The translations under genes and the position numbers were made by a program. Below are positions 18,836-27,506 of a stretch of DNA of 64,000 nucleotides, in pieces. Origin of the DNA: SXXZ01 sp041177965 (GTDB lineage Bacteria; Verrucomicrobiota; Verrucomicrobiia; Limisphaerales; UBA9464); the NCBI GenBank assembly GCA_041177965.1, contig JBEGWF010000146.1, positions 14,120 through 78,119 on the forward strand, read 5' to 3'. The notes under the pieces are model-generated. The model did not search any database and was not told the DNA's origin. It saw only the letters and a program-made list of their open reading frames with translations. Positions within the stretch are counted from its first letter, which is position 1, and every line of letters starts with the position of its first letter.

Positions 18836-19117
18836 ATGTCAGACTTCAACATCCAATACGTCGCCAATCTCGCCAGGGTGGCCCTGACCCCCGAAGAGGA
18901 ACAACGCCTGGGCGGCCAATTGCAGAACATCCTGGGCTACATCGAGAAGCTCAACGAGGTGGATGTGTCCGGGGTGGAGCCGACGGCCCACGCGTTTCCG
19001 TTGGTCAACGTCATGCGACCCGACGTCGTGACGGGTTCGCTCCCGCACGACGAGGCCCTCCGGAACGCCCCCGCCAAGGCCGGCGGCCTGTTCGTGGTGC
19101 CCAAGGTCGTGGAGTGA
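18836..19117 (+). CDS. gatC: Aspartyl/glutamyl-tRNA amidotransferase subunit C
   Basis: Smallest subunit of GatCAB, which converts Glu-tRNA(Gln) or Asp-tRNA(Asn) to the correct amide form. The 93-residue protein matches the family in length and pattern: IQYVANLARVALTPEEEQRLGGQL with IEKLNEVDVSGVEPTAH and the closing GGLFVVPKVVE. The start is ATG at 18836. Unusually, gatA and gatB do not follow; the next gene is guaB after 199 bases. Those two subunits must be encoded elsewhere if the enzyme is complete. Confidence 0.93.
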   Translation: MSDFNIQYVANLARVALTPEEEQRLGGQLQNILGYIEKLNEVDVSGVEPTAHAFPLVNVMRPDVVTGSLPHDEALRNAPAKAGGLFVVPKVVE

Positions 19118-19316
19118 TCCGCTTCGGTTGCCGCAGGCCCTCCCTTACGCGACCTCCGGTGCGACCCCGAATCCGGGATGCGCGACCCTGCCGGCGCCCG
19201 ACGCATGGCCGGTGCTGCGCGCCGGAACACGCGGTGACCCCCGGGTGATCGTCCATGCACCGCACCGGTGCGCGCAGTTTCCTTGCCTCCGGGGCAGCGG
19301 CCTTCCATCGTCGCTC

Positions 19317-20900
19317 ATGGCAGATGCGATCCCCGCCCAAGAGATCGATTCCGATTTCTACCTACCGGCCTCCAGATTCTTCCCCGAGAACCGCCGGACG
19401 GCCCTCACCTACGACGACGTCACGCTGGCGACCCTGCACACCGAGATCCTGCCCAAGGACAGCCAGATCGACACCCGCCTGGCCGACGGGCTTCACCTGA
19501 ACATCCCTCTGGTGTCGGCCGACATGGACACCGTGACCGAGGCTCGGATGGCCATCGCGATGGCGCTCAATGGCGGGCTCGGGCTCATCCACTACAACAT
19601 GCCCGAGAAGGAGCAGCTCTCGGAGGTGTCGAGGGTCAAGAACCATGTCCACGGACTGATCCAGGACCCGATCCGCGTGCACCCCGAACAGCACATCGGC
19701 GACGTCCTGGAGTTGATCGAGAAGAAGCGCTTCAGCTTCAGCACCTTCCCCGTCGTCGATGCGGCCGGCACCCTGCTCGGACTCCTGCCCGGGCATGTCG
19801 TCAAACCCCGCTATGCCCACCGAAAGGTGTCTGAGGCGCTCACTCCCCGCGCGCACGTTCGGACCATCTCCGAGAGGGAACTCGGGGCGGACCCCATCGC
19901 CCGGGCAGACCGCTTCTTCACCGAGAACCTCGGGATCCACAAGCTCCTCGTCGTCGACGACCTGGACCGGCTCAAGGGTCTGTTCACCCTCAGCGACATC
20001 GAGCGGATCACCCAGGAGACCGGTGCGGCCCTCAAACCGGCCCGGGACTCCCAGTTCCGGCTGCTCTGCGGCGCGGCCATCTCCACGGTGCGGCGCAAGG
20101 ACGGCAGCATCGACCGCGACCGGGTGCTGGGGCATGTCGGGGCGCTGATCGAGCGCGGGGTCGATTGCGTCGCCGTGTCGACGGCCCACGGCCACAGCAA
20201 GGGGGTCGGCGAGGTCGTGCGACTGGTGCGCGACGGCTTCCCGGCGTTGCCGATCATCGCGGGCAACGTCACCAGCGCGGCGGGGGTCGAGTTCCTGGCC
20301 GCCAGCGGGGCCAACGTGGTCAAGGTGGGCCAGGGTCCGGGATCCATATGCACCACCCGTGTCGTCGCCGGGGTGGGCATCCCGCAGCTCACCGCCCTCT
20401 ACGTCACCTCCAAGGCGGCCGCCGCCTGCGGGGTCACGCTGCTGGCCGACGGCGGGATCACCAAGTCCGGGGACATCGTCAAGGCCCTGACGCTCGCCCA
20501 GGGCGTCATCTGCGGCGGTCTCTTCGCCGGATGCCCCGAGGCCCCCGGTCAGATCGTCGAGATCAACGGCAAGCTCTACAAGCAGTACCGCGGGATGGGC
20601 AGCCATGCCGCCATGAAGGCCGGTTCCGCGGCCCGCTATGGCCACACCAGCGACAACACGCGCAAGGCCGCCGCCGAGGGGATCGAGGCCCTCAAGGAGG
20701 TCGCTGCGTCGATCGACTCGGTGGTCGGCCAACTCATCGGTGGCATCCAGTCGGGCATGGGTTACCTGGGTGCGGCCAACCTCGCCAGCCTCAGGCAGCG
20801 CGCGCGGTACATCCGGGTCAGCCCCGCCGGGCAGAAGGAGGCCTCTCCTCACGACGTGATCGAGGTCAAGACCCCGGCCAACGCCTCGGACAAGGGCTGA
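19317..20900 (+). CDS. guaB: Inosine-5'-monophosphate dehydrogenase
   Basis: Oxidises IMP to XMP with NAD, the committed step of GMP synthesis. The 527-residue protein opens with LTYDDVTL and the PLVSADMDTVTEARMAIAMA segment. Two CBS domains occupy about 110-245 (SFSTFPVVDAAGTLLG and HKLLVVDDLDRLKGLFTLSDIE). The catalytic loop is GQGPGSICTTRVVAGVGIPQ, with the Cys that forms the covalent intermediate. GGLFAGCPEAPG and YKQYRGMGSHAAM follow. The start ATG at 19317 was chosen by homology of the N-terminus; the frame remains open to 19128 but the extra 63 codons look non-coding. It ends three bases before the GH31 gene, suggesting cotranscription. Confidence 0.95.
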   Translation: MADAIPAQEIDSDFYLPASRFFPENRRTALTYDDVTLATLHTEILPKDSQIDTRLADGLHLNIPLVSADMDTVTEARMAIAMALNGGLGLIHYNMPEKEQLSEVSRVKNHVHGLIQDPIRVHPEQHIGDVLELIEKKRFSFSTFPVVDAAGTLLGLLPGHVVKPRYAHRKVSEALTPRAHVRTISERELGADPIARADRFFTENLGIHKLLVVDDLDRLKGLFTLSDIERITQETGAALKPARDSQFRLLCGAAISTVRRKDGSIDRDRVLGHVGALIERGVDCVAVSTAHGHSKGVGEVVRLVRDGFPALPIIAGNVTSAAGVEFLAASGANVVKVGQGPGSICTTRVVAGVGIPQLTALYVTSKAAAACGVTLLADGGITKSGDIVKALTLAQGVICGGLFAGCPEAPGQIVEINGKLYKQYRGMGSHAAMKAGSAARYGHTSDNTRKAAAEGIEALKEVAASIDSVVGQLIGGIQSGMGYLGAANLASLRQRARYIRVSPAGQKEASPHDVIEVKTPANASDKG

Positions 20901-20903
20901 GGC

Positions 20904-23237
20904 ATGATGCCGCTGCCGCTGCCCGCTCCCGCGGGTGTCGCCGCACGGATCGAGGCGTTGGCTCCCGATCTGTTCCGGCTACGGATCGAACGCGAGGACG
21001 CCCCGGATCCGATCGGGTCGATGGCCCTGGCCGGCAAGGCCTGGGAATTGCCCGAGACGGCATCCCAGCGCATCGGTGCCCGCGAATGCCTGGCCACGGA
21101 ATGCGGGGTGTTCTCATGGGATCGCCACGGCGCCTGGCAGCTGTGCGACCCGCGGGGTTTCGTGGTGTTCTCGGCGGCCGCCGCAGCGACGGGATTCTCG
21201 CGTGACGGAAGTCCGTGCCTGACCCTGGATCTCATCGAGCACGAGGCGATCTTCGGATTGGGCGAGGTCACGGGAACCCTCGATCGCCGCGGCACGGTGC
21301 GCGAGTTCTGGAACATCGACGTTCTGGGCCACGCGCCGGCGATCCATCCGGCCCTGCCCTCGCTGTACGTCTCCATCCCGTTCGCGCTCTCGCTGCGTCA
21401 TGGGCGCGCCGCCGGGATCTTCTGGGACAATCCCGGCCGCCAGCGGTGGGATCTGGGGTCCGCGGATCCGGACCGATGGCAGCTGAAGGCCGACTCGGGG
21501 AGCATCGACCTGTACCTGTTCCTCGGTCCCACCGTGGCGTCGGTGGTGGGCCGCTACTCGCAGTTGACCGGCACCATGCCCCTGCCCCCGGAGTGGGCCC
21601 TGGGCTACCACCAATCCCGCTACAGCTACGAGACCCAGGAGCGGGTGGAGGCGGTGGCCCGCGAATTCCGGAAGCGGGACCTGCCCTGCGACGCCATCCA
21701 CCTCGACATCCACCACATGCACGGGTACCGCGTGTTCACGGTGGGCAAGGGCTTCCCCGACCTGACGGCGATGACCCGGAAGCTGTTGCGCCAGGGAATC
21801 CGGACCGTGGCCATCGTCGATCCCGCCGTGAAGGACGACCCCCGTTTTCCCGTGCTTCGCCGGGGGATGCGGAAGCAGGCCTTCGTTCGGAATGCGGACG
21901 GGAACTCGGATTGCCTCGGCGAGGTCTGGCCCGGCAAGGCGCGCTTCCCGGATTTCCTCAACGCGGAGGTCCGCGCCTGGTGGGGTGACGAGCAATCCGT
22001 GCTGCTCGAACAGGGCATCGCCGGGGTCTGGAACGACATGAACGAGCCCGCCAACTTCGCGAGGCCCGACAAGACGCTGCCTCCGGACGCGCTGCACCGG
22101 ACCGATTCCGGCCTCCGAACCCACGCGACCGTGCACAACCTCTACGGACAGGCCATGGCCCAGGCCTCGCGCGAGGGCCTGTTGCGGCACCGTACCTCCG
22201 AGCGCCCGTTCGTGGTGACCCGGGCGGGTTATGCGGGCATCCAGCGTCAGGCCATCGTCTGGACCGGAGACACCTCCTCGCACTGGGACCATCTACGCGA
22301 TGCGGTGCCCATGCTGCTCAATCTCTCGCTGAGCGGGGTGCCGTTCTGCGGCGGGGATGTCGGGGGATTCCTCGGCAACGCCTCTCCGGAGTTGTTCGTC
22401 CGGTGGCTGCAATTCGCGGCGTTCACCCCGTTCTTCCGCAACCACAGCAATCTGGGAACCCGGGACCAGGAACCCTGGGCCTTCGGACCGGAGATCGAGA
22501 CCATCGCCCGGGAGACCCTGCGCCTCCGCTACCGCCTCCTTCCGCTCCTCTACAGCCTTTGCGAACGCGCGGCCAGCGAGGGGGAACCGTTGATCCGCCC
22601 CCTGCTCTACCATTACACGAACGATCCGGTCGCCGTGGCCTGCAATTCCCAATTCCTCCTCGGACGCGATCTGCTCGTGGCCCCGGTCGTCGAACCGGGA
22701 TGTCCGGCCCGGGCGGTCCATCTGCCGAACGACGTCTGGTACGACTTCTGGACCGGCGAGCGTCTGGTGGGCGGGCGTTCGATCCTCGCGGAAACCCCGA
22801 TCGACCGGATTCCGGTCTATGTCCGCGCGGGCGGCATCCTGCCCTTGGCCGAGGCCCGCAACTCGACCCGTGAACCCCTGGACGGGATCCTGCAACTGCA
22901 TCTCTGGCCGGGACCGGAAGGGATGCTCCACTGGTACGAGGATGACGGGCAGAGCCGGGCCCATGAATCGGGCGAGTTCCACCGGAGAACGATCACCCTC
23001 CACCGTCGGGGCCGAACCACCCGGTTGCGCTTCGGGCCGGCCGAGGGCGAGTTCAAGAGCCGCGTCCGCGTGTGGCGGTTGGTCGTCTGGGACACCCCTC
23101 CCTCCGCCCGGGTCCGCATCGATGGCGTCGCCAAGAAGCCCGGCGGTTCCGGAGAGGCTTCGGATTCCGGAGTGCTGGTCATCGATCAACCGAATCGGAA
23201 TGGACCGATCGACATCGCCATCGTGGGTGGCCCCTGA
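20904..23237 (+). CDS. Glycoside hydrolase family 31 (alpha-glucosidase-like)
   Basis: Predicted to release glucose or xylose from the non-reducing end of alpha-linked oligosaccharides; substrate not certain. The 777-residue chain has the GH31 layout. The N-terminal beta domain includes FGLGEVTGTLDRRG. The barrel has DAIHLDIHHMHGYRVFT, the nucleophile Asp378 in GVWNDMNEPA and the acid/base Asp456 in WTGDTSSHW, followed by FCGGDVGGFLG. C-terminal beta domains end in HWYEDDGQSR. No signal peptide is visible, so it is probably cytoplasmic. Two adjacent ATGs (20904 and 20907) can serve as the start. It is tightly coupled to guaB, an odd partner, and may act on maltodextrins produced by the debranching fusion upstream. 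Confidence 0.92.
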   Translation: MMPLPLPAPAGVAARIEALAPDLFRLRIEREDAPDPIGSMALAGKAWELPETASQRIGARECLATECGVFSWDRHGAWQLCDPRGFVVFSAAAAATGFSRDGSPCLTLDLIEHEAIFGLGEVTGTLDRRGTVREFWNIDVLGHAPAIHPALPSLYVSIPFALSLRHGRAAGIFWDNPGRQRWDLGSADPDRWQLKADSGSIDLYLFLGPTVASVVGRYSQLTGTMPLPPEWALGYHQSRYSYETQERVEAVAREFRKRDLPCDAIHLDIHHMHGYRVFTVGKGFPDLTAMTRKLLRQGIRTVAIVDPAVKDDPRFPVLRRGMRKQAFVRNADGNSDCLGEVWPGKARFPDFLNAEVRAWWGDEQSVLLEQGIAGVWNDMNEPANFARPDKTLPPDALHRTDSGLRTHATVHNLYGQAMAQASREGLLRHRTSERPFVVTRAGYAGIQRQAIVWTGDTSSHWDHLRDAVPMLLNLSLSGVPFCGGDVGGFLGNASPELFVRWLQFAAFTPFFRNHSNLGTRDQEPWAFGPEIETIARETLRLRYRLLPLLYSLCERAASEGEPLIRPLLYHYTNDPVAVACNSQFLLGRDLLVAPVVEPGCPARAVHLPNDVWYDFWTGERLVGGRSILAETPIDRIPVYVRAGGILPLAEARNSTREPLDGILQLHLWPGPEGMLHWYEDDGQSRAHESGEFHRRTITLHRRGRTTRLRFGPAEGEFKSRVRVWRLVVWDTPPSARVRIDGVAKKPGGSGEASDSGVLVIDQPNRNGPIDIAIVGGP

Positions 23238-23312
23238 AACGGCCGACGTCCCGGAATCCCGGGCGACGCTCCGGCCTTGCGGCCGCTGCCTCATCCGAGG
23301 AGGCTGGCCGGG

Positions 23313-24614
23313 ATGATTCCCCCGCGGTTCTGGTCCAAGTGCATGGCCTGGTGTTGCCTCGGAGCCTGGGCCGCCCGGGCCGCGGTCTCGATCCCGATCA
23401 ACGAGGTGGAGGATGCCGTGCCTCCATACACCCTGCCCGAGGCGCTCACCTTGCAGAAGGGTCAACGGGTCCGGTCGGCCCAACAATGGCCCCAGCGCCG
23501 CGCCGAACTGCTCCGGCTTTTCGAAGACCATGTGTATGGGCGAATCCCCGATGGGTTGCCTCGATCGTCGGGTTGGGTGATTGAAACGCGTCGGGATGCC
23601 TTGGACGGGAAAGCGATCCGGCAGCGCATCCAGGTACCCCTCACCCGGGGTCCCCGCCCCGTCCTCCTCGACCTGCTGGTGTACCGGCCGGCGCAGGCCA
23701 CGCGACCGGTCCCGATGTTCCTGGGCCTGAATTTCGACGGCAACCACACGGTCACGCCGGAGCCCGATGTGCCGTTGGCCCGGGGCTGGGTGGCGAACCG
23801 CCCCCGCAGCGGTGTCACGAACCACGTGGCCTCGGAATCGAGTCGGGGCTCCGATGCGGCGGCCTGGCCGATCGCCCGGATCCTGGAGCGCGGCTACGGC
23901 CTGGCGACGGCCTATTACGGCGACGCCGAGGCCGATTTCGACGGCGGATGGAGACAGGGCTTGCGTGGTGCCGAGGCCGGTTCGAAGCCGGACCACCGTT
24001 TCGCGCCCGGTGAATGGGGGGCCATCGCGGCATGGTCTTGGGCGCTGTCGCGGGCCCTCGATCAACTGGCCCTCGATCCCGCGATCGACGGTCGGCGGGT
24101 GGCCGTGCTGGGGCATTCCCGCCTGGGCAAGACGGCCCTCTGGGCCGGCGCCCGGGATCCGCGCTTCGCCCTGGTGATCGCCAACGAATCGGGTGAAGGC
24201 GGCGCGGCCCTGGCCCGACGGTTCTTCGGGGAGACCACCCTGCGCATCAACACCAGTTTCCCCCACTGGTTCAATGGCCGCTTCAAGGATTACAATCATC
24301 GCATCGCCGATCTCCCGGTCGATCAGCATGAACTGGTGGCGTTGGTCGCCCCACGGCCGGTGTACATCGCCAGCGCCGAACAGGATCGCTGGGCCGATCC
24401 GAGGGGCGAATACCTGGGCGGATGGCATGCCAGCGAGGTCTACCGTCTGCTCGGCAAGGATGGTCTCCCGGGCCCCGAGATGCCCGCTCTGAACGTTTCG
24501 GTGGGCGATGCGGTGGGCTATCACATCCGGCCGGGTGCCCATGCGATGACGGCGGCCGATTGGGAATTCTATCTACAGTTCGCCGACCGGCATCTGCGGC
24601 CCACGACCCGATGA
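23313..24614 (+). CDS. Carbohydrate esterase family 15-like glucuronoyl esterase, secreted
   Basis: Likely cleaves esters between glucuronic acid residues of xylan and alcohols such as lignin. The 433-residue protein has a hydrophobic leader (MAWCCLGAWAARA within the first 25 residues) and then an alpha/beta hydrolase. The nucleophile motif is VLGHSRLGKTALWAG with Ser269 followed by Arg and Lys, the arrangement typical of CE15. NESGEGGAALARRFFGE and WFNGRF are further family features, and the C-terminal His lies in RPGAHAMTAADW. The ATG at 23313 is preceded by GAGGAGG, one of the few clear Shine-Dalgarno sequences here; a TTG at 23277 was rejected. Next is a dienelactone hydrolase. Closely related acetyl xylan esterases are the main alternative. 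Confidence 0.82.
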   Translation: MIPPRFWSKCMAWCCLGAWAARAAVSIPINEVEDAVPPYTLPEALTLQKGQRVRSAQQWPQRRAELLRLFEDHVYGRIPDGLPRSSGWVIETRRDALDGKAIRQRIQVPLTRGPRPVLLDLLVYRPAQATRPVPMFLGLNFDGNHTVTPEPDVPLARGWVANRPRSGVTNHVASESSRGSDAAAWPIARILERGYGLATAYYGDAEADFDGGWRQGLRGAEAGSKPDHRFAPGEWGAIAAWSWALSRALDQLALDPAIDGRRVAVLGHSRLGKTALWAGARDPRFALVIANESGEGGAALARRFFGETTLRINTSFPHWFNGRFKDYNHRIADLPVDQHELVALVAPRPVYIASAEQDRWADPRGEYLGGWHASEVYRLLGKDGLPGPEMPALNVSVGDAVGYHIRPGAHAMTAADWEFYLQFADRHLRPTTR

Positions 24615-24664
24615 CCTCCTCCGACCCAACCCCCGATCCCGTCGCCCTCCATCCCGTTCTGCCC

Positions 24665-25474
24665 ATGATTCCCTCCCGACGATGCCTCGCCTCCCTCGCC
24701 CTGCTCCTGGGCCTCTGCAGCAGCGCCCTCGCCCAGGATTGGGCCAAGCCCCGCCTCGAGAAATCCCCCCGTCACCTCGAATGGGTGACCGTGAAGCACG
24801 GCAACCGGGAGGTCCGTTGCTGGGTGGCCTATCCCGAGGTGAAGGACAAGGCCACCGCGGTGGTGGTCATCCATGAGATCTTCGGCCTGACCGACTGGGT
24901 CCGTGGGGTGGCCGACCAACTGGCCGAGGCGGGCTACATCGCCATCGCACCGGACCTGCTTTCGGGAACGGGCCCCGATGGCGGAGGCACCGAATCGCTC
25001 GGCGGACCCGATGGCGCCCGGGCCAAGATCGGCTCGCTGCCACCGGATCAGGTGACCGCGGACCTCAAGGCCGCCTCCGACTTCGTCCAGAAGCTGCCCG
25101 CATGCAACGGCAAGGTGGCGGTGGCGGGCTTCTGCTGGGGCGGCAGCCAGACCTTCCGATTCGTGACCCAGCACCCCGGGGTGAAGGCGGGCCTGGTGTT
25201 CTACGGCTCCGGCGGCGAGGACGAGCGGGACCTCGGTCGGATCCAGGCCCCGGTCTACGGCTTCTACGGCGGCAACGATGCGCGGGTCAACGCCACCATC
25301 CCCAAATCGGAGGCCCTGATGAAGAAGCTCGGGAAGAAGTACGAACCGGTGGTCTACGACGGGGCCGGCCACGGCTTCATGCGGGCGGGCGAGGATCCCG
25401 CCGGGAACGCGGAGAACAAGAAGGCCCGCGAGGCCGGTTGGCAGAGGATCCGTCGCATCCTCCAGGGATTGTGA
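24665..25474 (+). CDS. Dienelactone hydrolase family protein, exported
   Basis: An alpha/beta hydrolase of the DLH family acting on an unknown ester or lactone in the periplasm. The 269-residue protein starts with a clear signal peptide (LASLALLLGLCSSALAQ). It shows HEIFGLTDWVRG with the catalytic-site Glu, the Cys157 nucleophile in GFCWGG, an Asp in GGNDARVN and a His in GAGHGFMR, so the Cys-Asp-His triad is complete. The ATG at 24665 places the signal peptide at the N-terminus. It follows the CE15-like esterase by 50 bases and overlaps the next small gene by four. Many planctomycete and verrucomicrobial genomes carry exported copies whose substrates are not known. Confidence 0.9.
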   Translation: MIPSRRCLASLALLLGLCSSALAQDWAKPRLEKSPRHLEWVTVKHGNREVRCWVAYPEVKDKATAVVVIHEIFGLTDWVRGVADQLAEAGYIAIAPDLLSGTGPDGGGTESLGGPDGARAKIGSLPPDQVTADLKAASDFVQKLPACNGKVAVAGFCWGGSQTFRFVTQHPGVKAGLVFYGSGGEDERDLGRIQAPVYGFYGGNDARVNATIPKSEALMKKLGKKYEPVVYDGAGHGFMRAGEDPAGNAENKKAREAGWQRIRRILQGL

Positions 25475-25911
25475 GCGGCGTGCGTCGCTTCGTCGGTGGT
25501 GCGGTGTCCCGGATCCTCGGCCCGGCGCTGGGGCTCCACGTGCTCGGATGGGGCAGTGCCGCGCGGGGATGGACCCTCGACGGTCCCATGTCGCTGGGCG
25601 GCACCTGGGGGTGGAAGTCGGCGGAGGCCCTGGGCTTCCTGCTCGGAGAGACGCCCGCGGTCCGATGGGGCGCGTTCGGTGGAGCATGGTTGGCCTCGCT
25701 GCTGCTGGGCCTGGGCCTGGACCGCTGGCCCAGGGCGATGCGTTGGGTCGCCACGGCCCTGCTCGGGGCCGATCTGGCGGTGTGCGCCGCGGTGGGCGAC
25801 CCGGCGAATGTCGGGATCCACGCCCTCGGGTTGACCCTGCTCTGGATCCGACGTCCGGGGTGCGACCACTCCGATGCCGTCCCCGGGACCACGGCATCCG
25901 GCGGTCCCTGA
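25471..25911 (+). CDS. Small putative membrane protein
   Basis: Not recognised. A 146-codon frame begins with a GTG that overlaps the stop of the hydrolase gene (GTGA), the pattern of translational coupling. The product has about three hydrophobic stretches: around ILGPALGLHVLGWG, AFGGAWLASLLLGLGL and ALLGADLAVCAAVG. A further segment, IHALGLTLLWI, is followed by a short polar tail. No motif suggests an enzyme. It could be a membrane partner of the preceding secreted hydrolases. Other frames across this region are open too, so the call rests on the overlap and the hydrophobic pattern. Confidence 0.55.
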   Translation: MSGVRRFVGGAVSRILGPALGLHVLGWGSAARGWTLDGPMSLGGTWGWKSAEALGFLLGETPAVRWGAFGGAWLASLLLGLGLDRWPRAMRWVATALLGADLAVCAAVGDPANVGIHALGLTLLWIRRPGCDHSDAVPGTTASGGP

Positions 25912-26036
25912 GCCCGGCCCGCCGTGCCGGATCGACGACCTGCGAGGAATCAAGCACCGACCGGCATCAGTTATTCCCCGGCGGTTGGGTACAACCTTTC
26001 CTTCCGCCCGACCCCGGGCGGATCCTCAATCTCCCC

Positions 26037-27500
26037 ATGCAAGACCTTCCCGACGAGCGCGGCGGAGCCGCGACGGAGGATTCCCGGCCGGATTTCAAGC
26101 GATCGCGTCGCGTCCGACCGAAACTGGACCTCTCCTCGCTGGATCGGCTTCCCCCGCACTCCATCGAGGCCGAGCAGGGCGTGCTCGGGTGCACGCTCCT
26201 GTCCCCCAACGAGGCGATGGGCGCCTGCATCGAGACCCTCAAGGCCGGCGAGGAGACCTTCTACGACCAGAGGCACCAGCTGATCTACCGGACGCTGGCC
26301 GAGATGTACGATCGGAAGGAGCCCATCGACCTGATCACGGTCCAGCAGAAGCTCAAGGACAACCAGCAGCTCGAGGGCGTGGGAGGGCTGGCCTACCTGA
26401 GCAGTCTCCAGGACGCCGTGCCCAGCGCGGCCAACCTCCCGTACTACCTGCAGATCGTCCGCGAGAAGCTCGTGCTGCGGCGGATGCTCACGGCGTGCAC
26501 CTCGGTCGTCTCGAGGGTGTACGAGCACCAGGGCGAGGTGGACGCGCTGCTCGACGAGGTCGAGCGCGACATCCTCCGCATCAGCGAGGACCGCGAGACC
26601 ACCACCATCAAGCCGATGAAGGACCTCGTGCGTGGGGCCATCGACATGATCCAGGAGTTCCACCAGCGGGCCGGCGGACTCACCGGGCTGCCCACCGGAT
26701 TCTCCGACTACGACAAGATGACCAGCGGCATGAACGGCGGCGAGATGATCGTCATCGCGGCCCGCCCGTCGATGGGCAAGACCTCGCTGGTCATGAACAT
26801 CGCCGAGCACGTGGTGATCAACGAGCGTCAGCCGGTCGGCGTGTTCAGCCTGGAAATGACCTCCGAATCGCTCGTCATGCGTATGTTGTGCTCGCTGGCC
26901 CGGGTCAACGCCCGGTCCATCCGCGAGGGCTTCATGGCCGAGCAGGACTTCAAGAAACTGACCGGCGCGGCCGCCAAGATGGCCAAGAGCCCCCTGCACA
27001 TCGACGACACCCCGGGCCTGTCGATCCTCCAGCTCCGGGCCCGGGCCCGCCGGATGTGGCAGCAGCACGGGATCAAGCTGTTCATCATCGACTACCTCCA
27101 GTTGATGCACTCCGACTCGCGCAAGGCCCAGGACAACCGCCAGCAGGAGATCTCCGACATCTCCAACGGCGTGAAGGCACTGGCCAAGGAGCTCAACGTG
27201 CCCGTCATCGTCCTGTCGCAGCTGAACCGCGAACTGGAGAAGGACAAGAACCGCAAGCCGCGGCTGTCCGACCTCCGCGAATCCGGGGCCATCGAGCAGG
27301 ACGCGGACTTGGTGGGCCTGCTCTACAAGCCGGCCGAGGAGGAGGAGGAGGTCTCCGAGACCCGGCAACCCGTGGAATCCCACCCGGTCAACCTCCTGAT
27401 CGCCAAGCAGCGCAACGGCCCCACCGGCGACGTCCGGTTGACGTTTTTTAAGAGCTTCACACGGTTCGAGAGTGCGGCGAAGATCGACGCCGAAGACTGA
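26037..27500 (+). CDS. dnaB: Replicative DNA helicase
   Basis: Hexameric helicase that unwinds DNA ahead of the replication fork. The 487-residue protein has a 35-residue charged leader. The N-terminal primase-binding domain starts at PHSIEAEQGVLGCTLL. The RecA-like motor has Walker A ARPSMGKTSL near 241-250, VFSLEMTSESLVMRML, Walker B LFIIDYLQLM near 350, VLSQLNRELE and DLRESGAIEQDADLV. No intein interrupts it. The ATG at 26037 is preceded by a C-rich leader without Shine-Dalgarno. It is followed six bases later by bamA, so replication and outer-membrane assembly genes share a transcript here. Confidence 0.97.
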   Translation: MQDLPDERGGAATEDSRPDFKRSRRVRPKLDLSSLDRLPPHSIEAEQGVLGCTLLSPNEAMGACIETLKAGEETFYDQRHQLIYRTLAEMYDRKEPIDLITVQQKLKDNQQLEGVGGLAYLSSLQDAVPSAANLPYYLQIVREKLVLRRMLTACTSVVSRVYEHQGEVDALLDEVERDILRISEDRETTTIKPMKDLVRGAIDMIQEFHQRAGGLTGLPTGFSDYDKMTSGMNGGEMIVIAARPSMGKTSLVMNIAEHVVINERQPVGVFSLEMTSESLVMRMLCSLARVNARSIREGFMAEQDFKKLTGAAAKMAKSPLHIDDTPGLSILQLRARARRMWQQHGIKLFIIDYLQLMHSDSRKAQDNRQQEISDISNGVKALAKELNVPVIVLSQLNRELEKDKNRKPRLSDLRESGAIEQDADLVGLLYKPAEEEEEVSETRQPVESHPVNLLIAKQRNGPTGDVRLTFFKSFTRFESAAKIDAED

Positions 27501-27506
27501 CCGCTG

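Noticed and set aside
19128..19316. Upstream extension of guaB by 63 codons
   Set aside because: The sequence is Pro/Ala/Gly-rich and unlike any IMP dehydrogenase N-terminus; the ATG at 19317 leads straight into the conserved core.
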